Of a stretch of DNA of 24,399 nucleotides, positions 8,174 to 15,817 are shown one piece after another. The notes beneath the pieces were generated by a model. That model was not told the origin of the DNA. It did not search any database and was given only the letters and a program-made list of their open reading frames with translations. Location: NCBI GenBank assembly GCA_024276455.1, contig JAJRXE010000528.1, positions 1 through 24,399 on the forward strand. The letters run 5' to 3'. Every line of letters starts with the position of its first letter. Position 1 is the stretch's first letter. A program made the position numbers and the translations under genes. The DNA comes from Calditrichota bacterium. GTDB taxonomy: Bacteria > Calditrichota > Calditrichia > RBG-13-44-9.

Positions 8174-8548
8174 ATGAATGCAGAGAAATTAAAGTATTTT
8201 AAAGATTTGTTGTTAGAGAAGCGGAAAGATGTTCTGAAGCGGATTGAGCATCTCCGTGAGGTGGCGGTGGAATCCAACTACCCCCACTCCAGCGGCGATC
8301 ATTCCGGGTATTCTTTCCACATGGCGGATCAGGGTACCGACGCCATGGAGCGGGAGAAAGCCTTTTTGTTTCTTTCGCGAGAAGAGAAATATCTCCAGCA
8401 AATCGACCGATCCCTCCAGGCCATTGAGCTGGGAGAATACGGCATTTGCCGGGTATGCGGCAAAGAAATTGACGAAGAGCGTCTAAAAGCCGTTCCCACA
8501 ACTCGGATCTGTGTTCCCTGTAAACTGGCTGAATCGCGGAGAAAATAA
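8174..8548 (+). CDS. TraR/DksA-family zinc-finger protein (YlyA-like)
   Basis: Members bind the secondary channel of RNA polymerase; DksA itself acts with ppGpp. The 124 residues form an N-terminal coiled coil (about 1-85) followed by a four-cysteine zinc finger: C92 and C95 ('CRVCGKEI'), C113 and C116 ('CVPC'). The preceding 'IELGEYGICRVCG' is the classic family signature. The coiled-coil tip has 'DQGTDAMEREKAF' rather than the DxxDxA pattern of E. coli DksA, so ppGpp-type activity is uncertain. An AAAGGAG ribosome site precedes the ATG. It lies 21 bases after ileS and just before lspA, exactly the place of ylyA in Bacillus. I leave the symbol blank because dksA function is not shown. Confidence 0.93.
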   Translation: MNAEKLKYFKDLLLEKRKDVLKRIEHLREVAVESNYPHSSGDHSGYSFHMADQGTDAMEREKAFLFLSREEKYLQQIDRSLQAIELGEYGICRVCGKEIDEERLKAVPTTRICVPCKLAESRRK

Positions 8549-8554
8549 CCCTTG

Positions 8555-9121
8555 ATGATCGACAAGAAAGCTGCTTCACCGACAAAGTGGTTGATTTTGA
8601 CGTTTGTCGGTGTTGTTTTATTGGATCAGATTACCAAGATATTCGCTCGCATTTACTTGAAACCGGTGCAATCCGTTGCGGTCATATCCGATTTTTTCCG
8701 TCTGACCTATGTGGAAAATCCGGGAATCGCATTTGGTATTCGGGTGGATAATAAAGTTTTTTTTACCGTGCTTTCCATTGCGGCGGTAATTGTTCTTTTT
8801 TACTACCTGATCAAATTGCGGGAGGATTTTTCTCTTCGACTGGCGTTCGCGGTGATTTTGGGCGGTGCAGTCGGTAATTTAATCGACCGTTTTTTGTTCG
8901 GCAAAGTCACCGATTTTTTCGATTTCGAGTTTTTTGATGTGCATTTGCCTTCCTTCAAGTTTCTCTTCTTTAATTTTCAGGGGTACCACATGAATCGCTG
9001 GCCGGTGTTTAACGTGGCCGATATGGCGGTGAGTCTGGGAATGTTGTTCATCATTATTCATGCCTTGCGACCCGTAAAACGGTACGAAGACGATCCGGAA
9101 ATCCATGAGGAAACATCTTGA
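8555..9121 (+). CDS. lspA: Signal peptidase II (prolipoprotein signal peptidase)
   Basis: LspA is the membrane aspartyl protease that removes the signal peptide of prolipoproteins after lipidation. The 188-residue product has four expected membrane helices and the family motifs 'LLDQITK' (D24), 'VENPGIAFG', 'GGAVGNLIDR' and the catalytic pair expected at D120 ('KVTDFFDF') and D156 ('VFNVADMA'). Between them is a longer than usual loop ('FFDVHLPSFKFLFFNFQGYH'), which lies on the periplasmic side near the active site and makes the protein slightly long. I chose the ATG at 8555; a TTG one codon earlier is less likely. Its 3' end overlaps rluD by 17 bases. The lipoprotein at 3268 is a likely substrate. 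Confidence 0.95.
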   Translation: MIDKKAASPTKWLILTFVGVVLLDQITKIFARIYLKPVQSVAVISDFFRLTYVENPGIAFGIRVDNKVFFTVLSIAAVIVLFYYLIKLREDFSLRLAFAVILGGAVGNLIDRFLFGKVTDFFDFEFFDVHLPSFKFLFFNFQGYHMNRWPVFNVADMAVSLGMLFIIIHALRPVKRYEDDPEIHEETS

Positions 9122-10079
9122 ATTTATTGCTGGCCAGGACGCGGCCGGCATGAGACTGGATAAATGGCTGGCTCAGCGACTTACCGATTACTCCCGTTCC
9201 TATTTGCAAAAACTCATCTCCAACGACCTGGTAAAAGTCAATGGGCGAATTGTCCGGGCGTCTCACCGGTTGAGTCCCGGTGAGCTTCTCGAGATTGAAA
9301 TCCCGCCTCCCGAGAAAAGCGAGGTGGTTCCTCAGAATATTCCGGTGGAAATTGTGTACGAAGACGAACACCTGGTAGTGGTGAATAAACCGGCCGGACT
9401 GGTGGTTCATCCCGGGGCAGGTGTGCGCGATGGCACATTGGTCAACGCGCTGCTTTACCACTGCCAGCAACTGTCCGGCTTGGGAGGGCAATTGCGCCCC
9501 GGCATTGTGCACCGCCTGGACAAAAATACCTCCGGATTACTGGTGGTGGCGAAAACCGACCGGGCGCATCACCAGCTGGCCCGCCAGTTTGCCGAGAAAA
9601 GTGCTTCCCGGGAATACCTCGCCTTAGTGTGGGGGACACCCGATCCTCTGGAGGGCACGGTCGAGACGCGTCTGGATCGCAGTAAGCGCGATCGTACCAT
9701 GTTTACCGTGGCGGACCGGGGCAAGATTGCCATCACGGCCTACCGGGTGGAAGAAGTCCTCGGATTTCTTTCGCTCCTGCGGGTGCGATTGAAAACCGGA
9801 CGCACGCATCAAATACGCATTCATCTGAATTACCTACACCACCCCGTCTTCGGCGATCCGGAGTACCACGGCCGTTACAAACAACTGAATCGGTTACAAC
9901 AGGGGCGAGAGCGGCAACTTGCGCAGTCTTTGTTAAAAATCCTGGACCATCAGGCGCTTCATGCGTTCCGTCTCTCGTTCCGCCATCCGGAAAGCGGCGA
10001 AATTGTCCAATTCGAAGCGCCCCTGCCGGCGGATTTTCGGAAAGTGCTGGAAATTTTGCGAGAAAACTACCGGGAGTGA
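9105..10079 (+). CDS. rluD: RluD-family 23S rRNA pseudouridine synthase
   Basis: RluA/RluD enzymes isomerise uridines in 23S rRNA (RluD at the helix 69 positions). An N-terminal S4 RNA-binding domain spans about residues 13-75 ('MRLDKWLAQRLTDYSRSYLQ'). The catalytic domain begins with 'VVNKPAGLVVHPGAG' and has the catalytic aspartate D139 in 'IVHRLDKNTSGLLVVAKT'. Other family motifs are 'REYLALVWG', 'KTGRTHQIRIHL' and 'LHAFRLSFRHP'. The length of 324 residues is normal. The start overlaps the end of lspA by 17 bases, implying translational coupling. Bacillus has the related ylyB gene in the same position. Exact target sites cannot be told from sequence alone, so the symbol is by family. Confidence 0.94.
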   Translation: MRKHLEFIAGQDAAGMRLDKWLAQRLTDYSRSYLQKLISNDLVKVNGRIVRASHRLSPGELLEIEIPPPEKSEVVPQNIPVEIVYEDEHLVVVNKPAGLVVHPGAGVRDGTLVNALLYHCQQLSGLGGQLRPGIVHRLDKNTSGLLVVAKTDRAHHQLARQFAEKSASREYLALVWGTPDPLEGTVETRLDRSKRDRTMFTVADRGKIAITAYRVEEVLGFLSLLRVRLKTGRTHQIRIHLNYLHHPVFGDPEYHGRYKQLNRLQQGRERQLAQSLLKILDHQALHAFRLSFRHPESGEIVQFEAPLPADFRKVLEILRENYRE

Positions 10080-10158
10080 GACGGTAAGCAACCAGTTTTG
10101 GCTTACCCGATCGTTTTTGGGAAGTTGAACGAAAGTCAAGATTACCCAGGAGGGAAAA

Positions 10159-10338
10159 ATGAGTATCTACCCGGAGAGTGCAGCGGTAAAAAAAGCGGTA
10201 AAATGGATCTCCGAACAGCGGCAGGAAAATCCGCAGACCCCCCTGAAAAAGCTGGTGCTCGAAGCGGCCACCCGATTCAATCTGAACCCCCGGGAAGAAG
10301 AATTCTTGTGGCGCTTCTTTGAGGGGCAAACCAAATGA
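10159..10338 (+). CDS. Small conserved-looking hypothetical protein, 59 aa
   Basis: A strong ribosome site (CAGGAGGG, 10148-10155 region) stands a few bases before an ATG that opens a 59-residue frame. The product starts 'MSIYPESAAVKKAVKWISEQ' and ends 'NPREEEFLWRFFEGQTK'. It is predicted to be helical and soluble, with no signal peptide or cysteine. The composition (amphipathic helix, then 'KKLVLEAATRFNLNP', then the acidic-aromatic end) looks like a real folded small protein, and similar small proteins seem familiar from other Gram-negative genomes, though I cannot name a family. It lies 79 bases downstream of rluD, so it may be the last gene of the operon. Function is unknown. Confidence 0.8.
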   Translation: MSIYPESAAVKKAVKWISEQRQENPQTPLKKLVLEAATRFNLNPREEEFLWRFFEGQTK

Positions 10339-10748
10339 AATCGCCCCCGCTGCCGACACCTTTGAACTGACCTTCACCAGTGGAAATCGCCTTATGTTCC
10401 TGCGGCGGAGCTTTGAAAAAAGGGATGTTGAAAAGCTGGAAGATACAGGTTCCGACGAGGAAGTAGTCGGCCTCTTTTCGTCATTCCGATTAAACGAAGA
10501 ACAATTTTTTAACAAAATCAGTTACTTTTTTTTGCACGTTGCATCACACAATTAGAGATAATTCAGCAAAATTTTTTAACCAAATGAATCCTGGGCTGGG
10601 GCAGAAAAGTTAATAAAAATGGGAGCATATAAGTTCGATTCTTGTGGCAAATAGATCGGTTGTTTCTGAGCGCCACTCCCTTTTACTTTGGAAACCGGGA
10701 AATGGGGAGTTTGTTTTGACCGTTCCAAACAAAAAGGAGGGGAAGCGA
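10339..10748. other. Non-coding stretch between the small gene and the DIPP synthase gene
   Basis: About 410 bases with no convincing gene. A frame running through 10319-10555 lacks a ribosome site and resembles no protein. Possible weak hairpins (for example GAGG/CCTC before TTTT near 10458-10480) could end the upstream transcript, but none is a clear terminator. The AT-rich part 10500-10635 probably holds the promoter of the next gene; I cannot place its hexamers with confidence. The gene at 10749 has its own strong AGGAGG ribosome site (10735-10740). Confidence 0.4.
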
Positions 10749-12173
10749 ATGGAAGCACTGATTATTGCTGCAGGTCAGGGTTCCCGTTTGAAAAACAAGC
10801 ACTCGCCCAAACCACTGGTTAAACTGTTCGGATTAACCTTGCTGGAGCGCCAGATTCTCACGGCGCGGGAAGCCGGTATTCGCCATTTTAAAATTGTGGT
10901 GGGCTACCAGGCGGAGAAAATCATGAATTTTTTGGGCGCGGGTGAAAAGTACGGCGTCCACATTGAATACATTTACAATCCGGAATGGCAAAAAGGAAAT
11001 GGAGTGTCGGTTTACTGTGCCCGTAATTATTTTCGGGAGCCATTCCTCCTGATGATGTCTGACCATATTACCGAGCCGGGATTAATCAAAAAACTGCTGA
11101 CGGTGCGGGCGCTGAACGGTGAAAGTTTTCTGGCGGTGGATCGAAATCTGGCAGGTGACCATTACCAGCCCGACGATGTGACCAAGGTGCTGGTGGAGGA
11201 AGCGGCCGTGCAGTTCATTGGGAAAAATTTGGGCCACTACAATGCTCTGGACACCGGATTCTTTGTGTACTCGCCGGCAATATTCAGCGCTCTGGAGCAG
11301 AGCATTGCCAGCGGCGATTATTCCCTTTCGGCGGGTAATCAGATTCTGGCCAATCAAGGGCTGCTGCAGGTAATTGACGTGACCGGACATTTTTGGATTG
11401 ACGTGGATGATGCCCCCGCCCTGAAGAAAGCCCGTCGCCTTCTGTTGCGCCGTCTGGTTAAAGAAACCGACGGGCCGGTTTCCCGCTTTTTGAATCGGAA
11501 ATTATCGATCCCACTGTCGGCCCGGCTGGCCGATTACCGGGTGACTCCCAATCACATGACGGTGGTTAGCTTTCTGGTGGCAGTTGCCGCCGGATTTCTT
11601 TTCGGATTGGGAGGATCTGTCGCCGTGGTGCTGGCGGGCGGATTGACCCAATTTTCCTCGGTACTGGACGGCTGCGACGGTGAAATTGCCCGCTTAACTT
11701 TTCAGAAAAGTTTTTTCGGAGAGTGGCTAGACCGGGTTCTGGATCGTTTGGCCGACGGCATTATTTTGCTGGGCATGACCTTTGGAATCTGGCAAAACGG
11801 CGCTTCGCCCTGGATCTGGTTGCTGGGCGGGTTGGCTATTATTAGCACCCTGGTCAGCAGTTACACAGCTCTTCCCTACGATCGTCTGGTCCAGGAAAAG
11901 GTGTTGTCGGTTAAAAGGCAGTTCCGTCTGGGACGCGATGTACGGTTGTTGCTGATTTTTATCGCTGCCCTGGTTCATCAGCTCCTGGCGGCGCTGTGGA
12001 TTCTGACCGTTCTGATGAGCAGCGAGATTGTCAGACGACTAATTTCGTTCAGGCAACTGGAAGCGAGCGCGCTGCAACAACAAAATGAATCCGTACTCCG
12101 GGAGTTGTCCCGTGCATCACTGGCCGCATTTTCGCCTCTGAGCAAACAAAACCAGTTGGAGATGTCCCGTTAA
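10749..12173 (+). CDS. Bifunctional inositol-1-phosphate cytidylyltransferase / DIPP synthase (IPCT-DIPPS)
   Basis: The N-terminal half (about 1-230) is a sugar-nucleotidyltransferase fold: 'MEALIIAAGQGSRLKNK' with 'SPKPLVKLFG' (K21), 'KGNGVSVYCARN', 'MMSDHI', 'LDTGFFVYSP' and 'FWIDVDD'. In IPCT these make CDP-L-myo-inositol from CTP. The C-terminal half (about 245-474) is a membrane CDP-alcohol phosphotransferase with every motif residue present: D307, D310, G311, A314, R315, G324, D328 and D332 ('LDGCDGEIARL'). It would join CDP-inositol to inositol-1-phosphate to give phosphorylated di-myo-inositol phosphate. The linker 'FLNRKLSIPLSARL' and the 'QFSSVLDGCDGEIAR' stretch closely match, from memory, the Archaeoglobus fusion enzyme. 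The AGGAGG site decides the ATG at 10749. The 474-residue length fits the fusion. No inositol-phosphate synthase is in the window. Another CDP-alcohol product is possible but less likely. Confidence 0.85.
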   Translation: MEALIIAAGQGSRLKNKHSPKPLVKLFGLTLLERQILTAREAGIRHFKIVVGYQAEKIMNFLGAGEKYGVHIEYIYNPEWQKGNGVSVYCARNYFREPFLLMMSDHITEPGLIKKLLTVRALNGESFLAVDRNLAGDHYQPDDVTKVLVEEAAVQFIGKNLGHYNALDTGFFVYSPAIFSALEQSIASGDYSLSAGNQILANQGLLQVIDVTGHFWIDVDDAPALKKARRLLLRRLVKETDGPVSRFLNRKLSIPLSARLADYRVTPNHMTVVSFLVAVAAGFLFGLGGSVAVVLAGGLTQFSSVLDGCDGEIARLTFQKSFFGEWLDRVLDRLADGIILLGMTFGIWQNGASPWIWLLGGLAIISTLVSSYTALPYDRLVQEKVLSVKRQFRLGRDVRLLLIFIAALVHQLLAALWILTVLMSSEIVRRLISFRQLEASALQQQNESVLRELSRASLAAFSPLSKQNQLEMSR

Positions 12174-12251
12174 CCGGTTGGGTTGAAAAGTGGGAGGGAG
12201 TGTTTCCTTTTCTACGGGGACGTTTTTAAAGCTTCGAATTTATCTCCTGGG

Positions 12252-12300
12252 TTTGAATCCGTTTTCGGTACGACGCGGATCCCCGCCTTTCGGATTCAAA
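12252..12300. repeat. Long interrupted palindrome, 10-bp arms
   Basis: TTTGAATCCG (12252-12261) is perfectly repeated in inverted orientation as CGGATTCAAA (12291-12300). The 29-base spacer holds an inner GCGG/CCGC hairpin (12275-12278 with 12283-12286). There is no T-run after it, so it is not an ordinary terminator. It could be a protein-binding site or a structured 3' or 5' RNA element. Confidence 0.55.
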
Positions 12301-12447
12301 TAATTGAAATTGTGCGGGCCATTTTCCTCTGGAGTGAACAGAGCCTCCGGGCAGATCAGGGTAGCGGAAGGTCTGCTGGACTACTCAAAGGCGGAAACGA
12401 AATTTTTGTTTCTTGGATTTTGAGGAACAAGATTCTATTTTAAGCCT

Positions 12448-12475
12448 TTGATTTTATGGGAAGTTGTGTTGTAAA
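12448..12475 (+). promoter_or_regulatory. Possible promoter of the rml cluster
   Basis: TTGATT (12448-12453) is followed after 16 bases by TGTAAA (12470-12475). Each hexamer matches the consensus at four of six positions. The predicted start lies about 30 bases before the rmlB ATG. This is a modest match in an otherwise AT-rich setting. Confidence 0.3.
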
Positions 12476-12513
12476 TTGGGGGGTCAAAATTAAGAACTGT
12501 TTGAGGAATTAAT

Positions 12514-13569
12514 ATGAAAAATCTTCTGGTAACCGGGGGATGTGGATTCATCGGAACGAATTTCATTCGCTATTTGCTGGAGGAATCCGATTTTTCCGGT
12601 CGGATCATTAATGTGGATAAGATTACTTACGCCGGGAATCCCGAAAACCTCAGCGACATTGCGGAGCGTTTCCCGGAACGCTACCGGTTTGTGAAAGCGG
12701 ATATCTGTGATCGCGAGAAAATGGCGCGGGTTTTCGATGAATACGAAATCGATGCGATATGTCATTTTGCCGCGGAGTCCCACGTAGATCGTTCGATTGT
12801 GGGACCGGATGCTTTTATTCAAACCAACGTCATTGGCACCTTTAATTTGTTGGAATTGGCTCGCGAACGACAGCCACGTATTGAGCTGTTTCACCATATT
12901 AGCACCGACGAGGTATTCGGAAGTCTGGGAGCGGACGGTTTATTTACTGAGGAAACGCCCTATCGTCCCAACAGTCCCTATGCCGCTTCCAAAGCGGCGT
13001 CCGATCATTTTGTGCGAGCTTACCATAAAACATACGGTTTGCCAGTGACCATTTCCAACTGTTCCAACAATTACGGGCCGTACCAATTTCCGGAAAAATT
13101 GATTCCTCTGATGATTCTCAATGCCCTGGAGGGAAAACCGTTGCCGGTTTACGGAGACGGTTTGAATGTGCGGGACTGGTTGTACGTTCGCGATCACTGC
13201 GTGGCCATCTGGGAAATCATGAAGCGGGGGCGTCGGGGCGAAACCTACAACATTGGTGGCAACGGCGAGAAAACCAATCTGGAAGTGGTGCGAATGATTT
13301 GCGATTTTGTGGACGAAATGGTTCCCCCGGAATCCGGGAAGTCTCGTCGGGAGTTGATTACCTTTGTGAAAGACCGCCCCGGTCACGATCGGCGGTACGC
13401 GATTGATTTTCGTAAAATTCAGCGCGAATTAGGGTGGCAACCGGAAGAATCCTTCGAAACCGGCTTAAGAAAAACCATTCGCTGGTATCTGGAACACCGG
13501 GAATGGGTGGATCGGGTGCGAAGCGGTGAATACCTGGAATGGATTCGCACCCATTACGGCGACGAGTAA
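12514..13569 (+). CDS. rfbB: dTDP-glucose 4,6-dehydratase
   Basis: RmlB converts dTDP-glucose to dTDP-4-keto-6-deoxyglucose, the second step towards dTDP-rhamnose and many other deoxysugars. It is an extended SDR enzyme of 351 residues, normal size. The NAD-binding 'LLVTGGCGFIGTNFIRYL' is at the N-terminus. The catalytic D132-E133 pair that replaces the usual Ser/Thr acid is seen in 'ISTDEVFGSLG', and Y156-K160 in 'SPYAASKAASDHFV'. 'CSNNYGPYQFPEKLIPLMI' is the substrate-side RmlB signature. It is the first gene of the cluster; rmlA follows 39 bases later. Confidence 0.97.
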   Translation: MKNLLVTGGCGFIGTNFIRYLLEESDFSGRIINVDKITYAGNPENLSDIAERFPERYRFVKADICDREKMARVFDEYEIDAICHFAAESHVDRSIVGPDAFIQTNVIGTFNLLELARERQPRIELFHHISTDEVFGSLGADGLFTEETPYRPNSPYAASKAASDHFVRAYHKTYGLPVTISNCSNNYGPYQFPEKLIPLMILNALEGKPLPVYGDGLNVRDWLYVRDHCVAIWEIMKRGRRGETYNIGGNGEKTNLEVVRMICDFVDEMVPPESGKSRRELITFVKDRPGHDRRYAIDFRKIQRELGWQPEESFETGLRKTIRWYLEHREWVDRVRSGEYLEWIRTHYGDE

Positions 13570-13608
13570 ACGTAATTAGAGCCCAAAACCAACTGTTGAG
13601 GACAAGCA

Positions 13609-14487
<879 letters not shown>

Positions 14488-14490
14488 GAG

Positions 14491-14550
14491 GGCGAGAAAA
14501 ACGAAGGGATTCCTCGCCGGTGGGTAAAGTATTTCCTGGTCGGTCACCGG
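14491..14550. other. Two overlapping potential hairpins between rmlA and rmlC
   Basis: GGCGAG (14491-14496) pairs with CTCGCC (14513-14518), and CCGGTG (14517-14522) pairs with CACCGG (14545-14550). The two stems share bases 14517-14518, so they may exclude each other. T-rich sequence (14576-14605) follows after some distance. This could attenuate transcription into rmlC or protect the rmlBA message; the evidence is only base pairing. Confidence 0.35.
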
Positions 14551-14668
14551 AAAATATGGTCGCTTAAAAAATTGATTTTTATTCCTTTTTTTGTCCTTTC
14601 TTTTCGGGTTAACGCTCTGATCGCGAGGCAGTCGCTGTCAGAAAAACGATAATTGTAGCAGGTGGCTC

Positions 14669-15235
14669 ATGGAAATTAAGGTTCAGGAAACCAATCTACC
14701 GGGTGTATTACTGATTGAACCGCCGGTTTTTCGAGACCAGCGGGGTTTTTTCATGGAAACCTACCATCTGGAGAAGTACCGGACGCTGGGAATTCGGCAG
14801 GAATTTGTGCAGGACAACCATTCCCATTCGGTAAAAAATGTGCTGCGCGGGTTACACTACCAGTTGCGTCATCCGCAGGGCAAGTTGATTTATGTGGTGC
14901 GGGGCGAAATTTTCGATGTGGCGGTGGACATCCGCCGGGGGTCGCCCACCTTCGGGCAGTGGACCGGTCATCTCCTCTCGGAGGAAAATAAGCGACAGTT
15001 GTTCATTCCGGAGGGATTTGCCCACGGATTTCTGGTGTTGAGCGAAGTAGCCGACGTCATGTACAAGTGCACCGCTTTGTATGCTCCGGGTGACGAATAC
15101 GGGCTGCTTTGGTCAGATCCCCGGGTGGGGATTGACTGGCCGCTGGAAGGCGAACCCATTCTCTCGGCTAAAGACAGCCGGTTCAGTCCCCTGCAGAACA
15201 TTCCCCCGGAAAATCTGCCGCGTTACACCGGCTAA
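14669..15235 (+). CDS. rfbC: dTDP-4-dehydrorhamnose 3,5-epimerase
   Basis: RmlC epimerises dTDP-4-keto-6-deoxyglucose at C3 and C5. It is a cupin-fold enzyme; 188 residues is the usual length. Motifs: 'VFRDQRGFFMETYHLEKY', 'FVQDNHSHS', 'VLRGLHYQLRHPQGKL' with catalytic H63, 'RGEIFDVAVDIRRGSPTFG', 'FIPEGFAHGFLVLSE' and 'LLWSDPRVGIDWP'. The complete set of landmarks points to true 3,5-epimerase rather than a 3-epimerase or isomerase, though such paralogues are close. It is 181 bases after rmlA, more than the rmlB-rmlA spacing, and 26 bases before the thioesterase gene. Confidence 0.95.
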   Translation: MEIKVQETNLPGVLLIEPPVFRDQRGFFMETYHLEKYRTLGIRQEFVQDNHSHSVKNVLRGLHYQLRHPQGKLIYVVRGEIFDVAVDIRRGSPTFGQWTGHLLSEENKRQLFIPEGFAHGFLVLSEVADVMYKCTALYAPGDEYGLLWSDPRVGIDWPLEGEPILSAKDSRFSPLQNIPPENLPRYTG

Positions 15236-15261
15236 TCGGAAACGCAAAGAAAAGGGGAAAA

Positions 15262-15690
15262 ATGATGGCCGTCTGGTTTCGCGATTACAACTTAGCCGAA
15301 ATCAATCGTTTGAGTCAGGGTACCATGCTGGAGCATCTGGAAATCGAATTTACGGAAATCGGGGCGGATTCTCTAACCGCTCGCATGCCGGTGGACCATC
15401 GCACCCATCAACCGGCCGGGGTGCTGCACGGTGGAGCGTCGGCCGCTCTGGCGGAATCCCTGGGAAGTGTGGCGGCAAATCTCTGTGTGGATCCCAACCG
15501 AAAATATTGTGTGGGGATGGAGCTGAACATTAACCACCTCCGCCCGGTGAAAAAGGGGTGGGTCATCGGTACGACCACACCTTTGCACCTGGGCCGGATG
15601 ACTCAGGTCTGGGAAATAAAGATTTACACCGAAGACCGCAAGCTGGTGGCGGTCAGCCGAATCACCCTGGCCGTTCTGGATAAGCAATAA
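15262..15690 (+). CDS. Hotdog-fold acyl-CoA thioesterase, YdiI/MenI-like
   Basis: A 142-residue PaaI/4HBT-type thioesterase very like E. coli YdiI (MenI), which hydrolyses 1,4-dihydroxy-2-naphthoyl-CoA in menaquinone synthesis. Visible motifs: 'MPVDHRTHQPAGVLHGGASA' with H56-G57-G58, catalytic E65 in 'ALAESLGSVAAN', 'MELNINHLRPVKKG' and 'PLHLGRMTQVWEIKIY'. Two adjacent ATGs (15262, 15265) are possible starts after AAAGGGG. It is 26 bases after rmlC and may share its transcript without a metabolic link. No other men genes are in the window, so a role in quinone synthesis or in general aryl/acyl-CoA clearance cannot be separated. Confidence 0.92.
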   Translation: MMAVWFRDYNLAEINRLSQGTMLEHLEIEFTEIGADSLTARMPVDHRTHQPAGVLHGGASAALAESLGSVAANLCVDPNRKYCVGMELNINHLRPVKKGWVIGTTTPLHLGRMTQVWEIKIYTEDRKLVAVSRITLAVLDKQ

Positions 15691-15727
15691 ACGGTTATCC
15701 CTGGTAAGTTCAAATCAATTCCCTTAT

Positions 15728-15772
15728 TAGATTTTCGCTTTGGTTAACACGGCAAATCTACCAGTGTTTACC
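15728..15772 (+). ncRNA. Possible structured RNA: two interleaved helices (pseudoknot or switch)
   Basis: TAGATTT (15728-15734) can pair perfectly with AAATCTA (15754-15760). GGTTAACAC (15742-15750) can pair with GTGTTTACC (15764-15772) at eight of nine positions. The arms alternate 1-2-1'-2', the layout of an H-type pseudoknot. The 3-base loop crossing the 7-bp helix is short, so mutually exclusive hairpins are equally possible. GGGA (15773-15776) can then pair with TCCC (15790-15793) in the 5' arm of the terminator that follows. I match it to no known riboswitch family. Confidence 0.35.
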
Positions 15773-15784
15773 GGGAGTAGGTGG

Positions 15785-15817
15785 AAACGTCCCTTTGAAA
15801 CCAGGGGGCGTTTTCTT
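15785..15817 (+). terminator. Rho-independent terminator after the rmlC-thioesterase transcript
   Basis: AAACGTCCCT (15785-15794) pairs with AGGGGGCGTTT (15803-15813) with one G-T wobble and one bulged G, and TTTTCTTT follows. It lies 95 bases after the thioesterase stop codon. Confidence 0.65.

Larger units (their letters stand above)
12174..12513. other. Non-coding stretch upstream of the rml genes
   Basis: About 340 bases without a supported gene. A frame at 12183-12443 (86 codons) lacks family-like features and a good ribosome site. The stretch contains a 49-base interrupted palindrome (12252-12300) and a possible promoter close to rmlB, both listed separately. Confidence 0.5.

Noticed and set aside
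9733..10515. 260-codon minus-strand frame opposite rluD
   Set aside because: Shadow of the rluD codon pattern; rluD is certain on the other strand.
10319..10555. 78-codon open frame after the small gene
   Set aside because: It starts inside the 59-residue gene with a TTG and no ribosome site, and its composition is not protein-like.
10629..10645. TTCGATT loop closed by a 5-bp stem, like a tRNA T-arm
   Set aside because: No acceptor, D or anticodon arm can be found around it, so it is a chance match.
10644..10748. Longer N-terminus for the DIPP synthase
   Set aside because: The family begins at 'MEALIIAAGQGSR' and an AGGAGG site directly precedes the ATG at 10749.
12183..12443. 86-codon open frame between the DIPP synthase and rmlB
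   Set aside because: No family resemblance, no convincing ribosome site, and it covers the 49-base nested palindrome.
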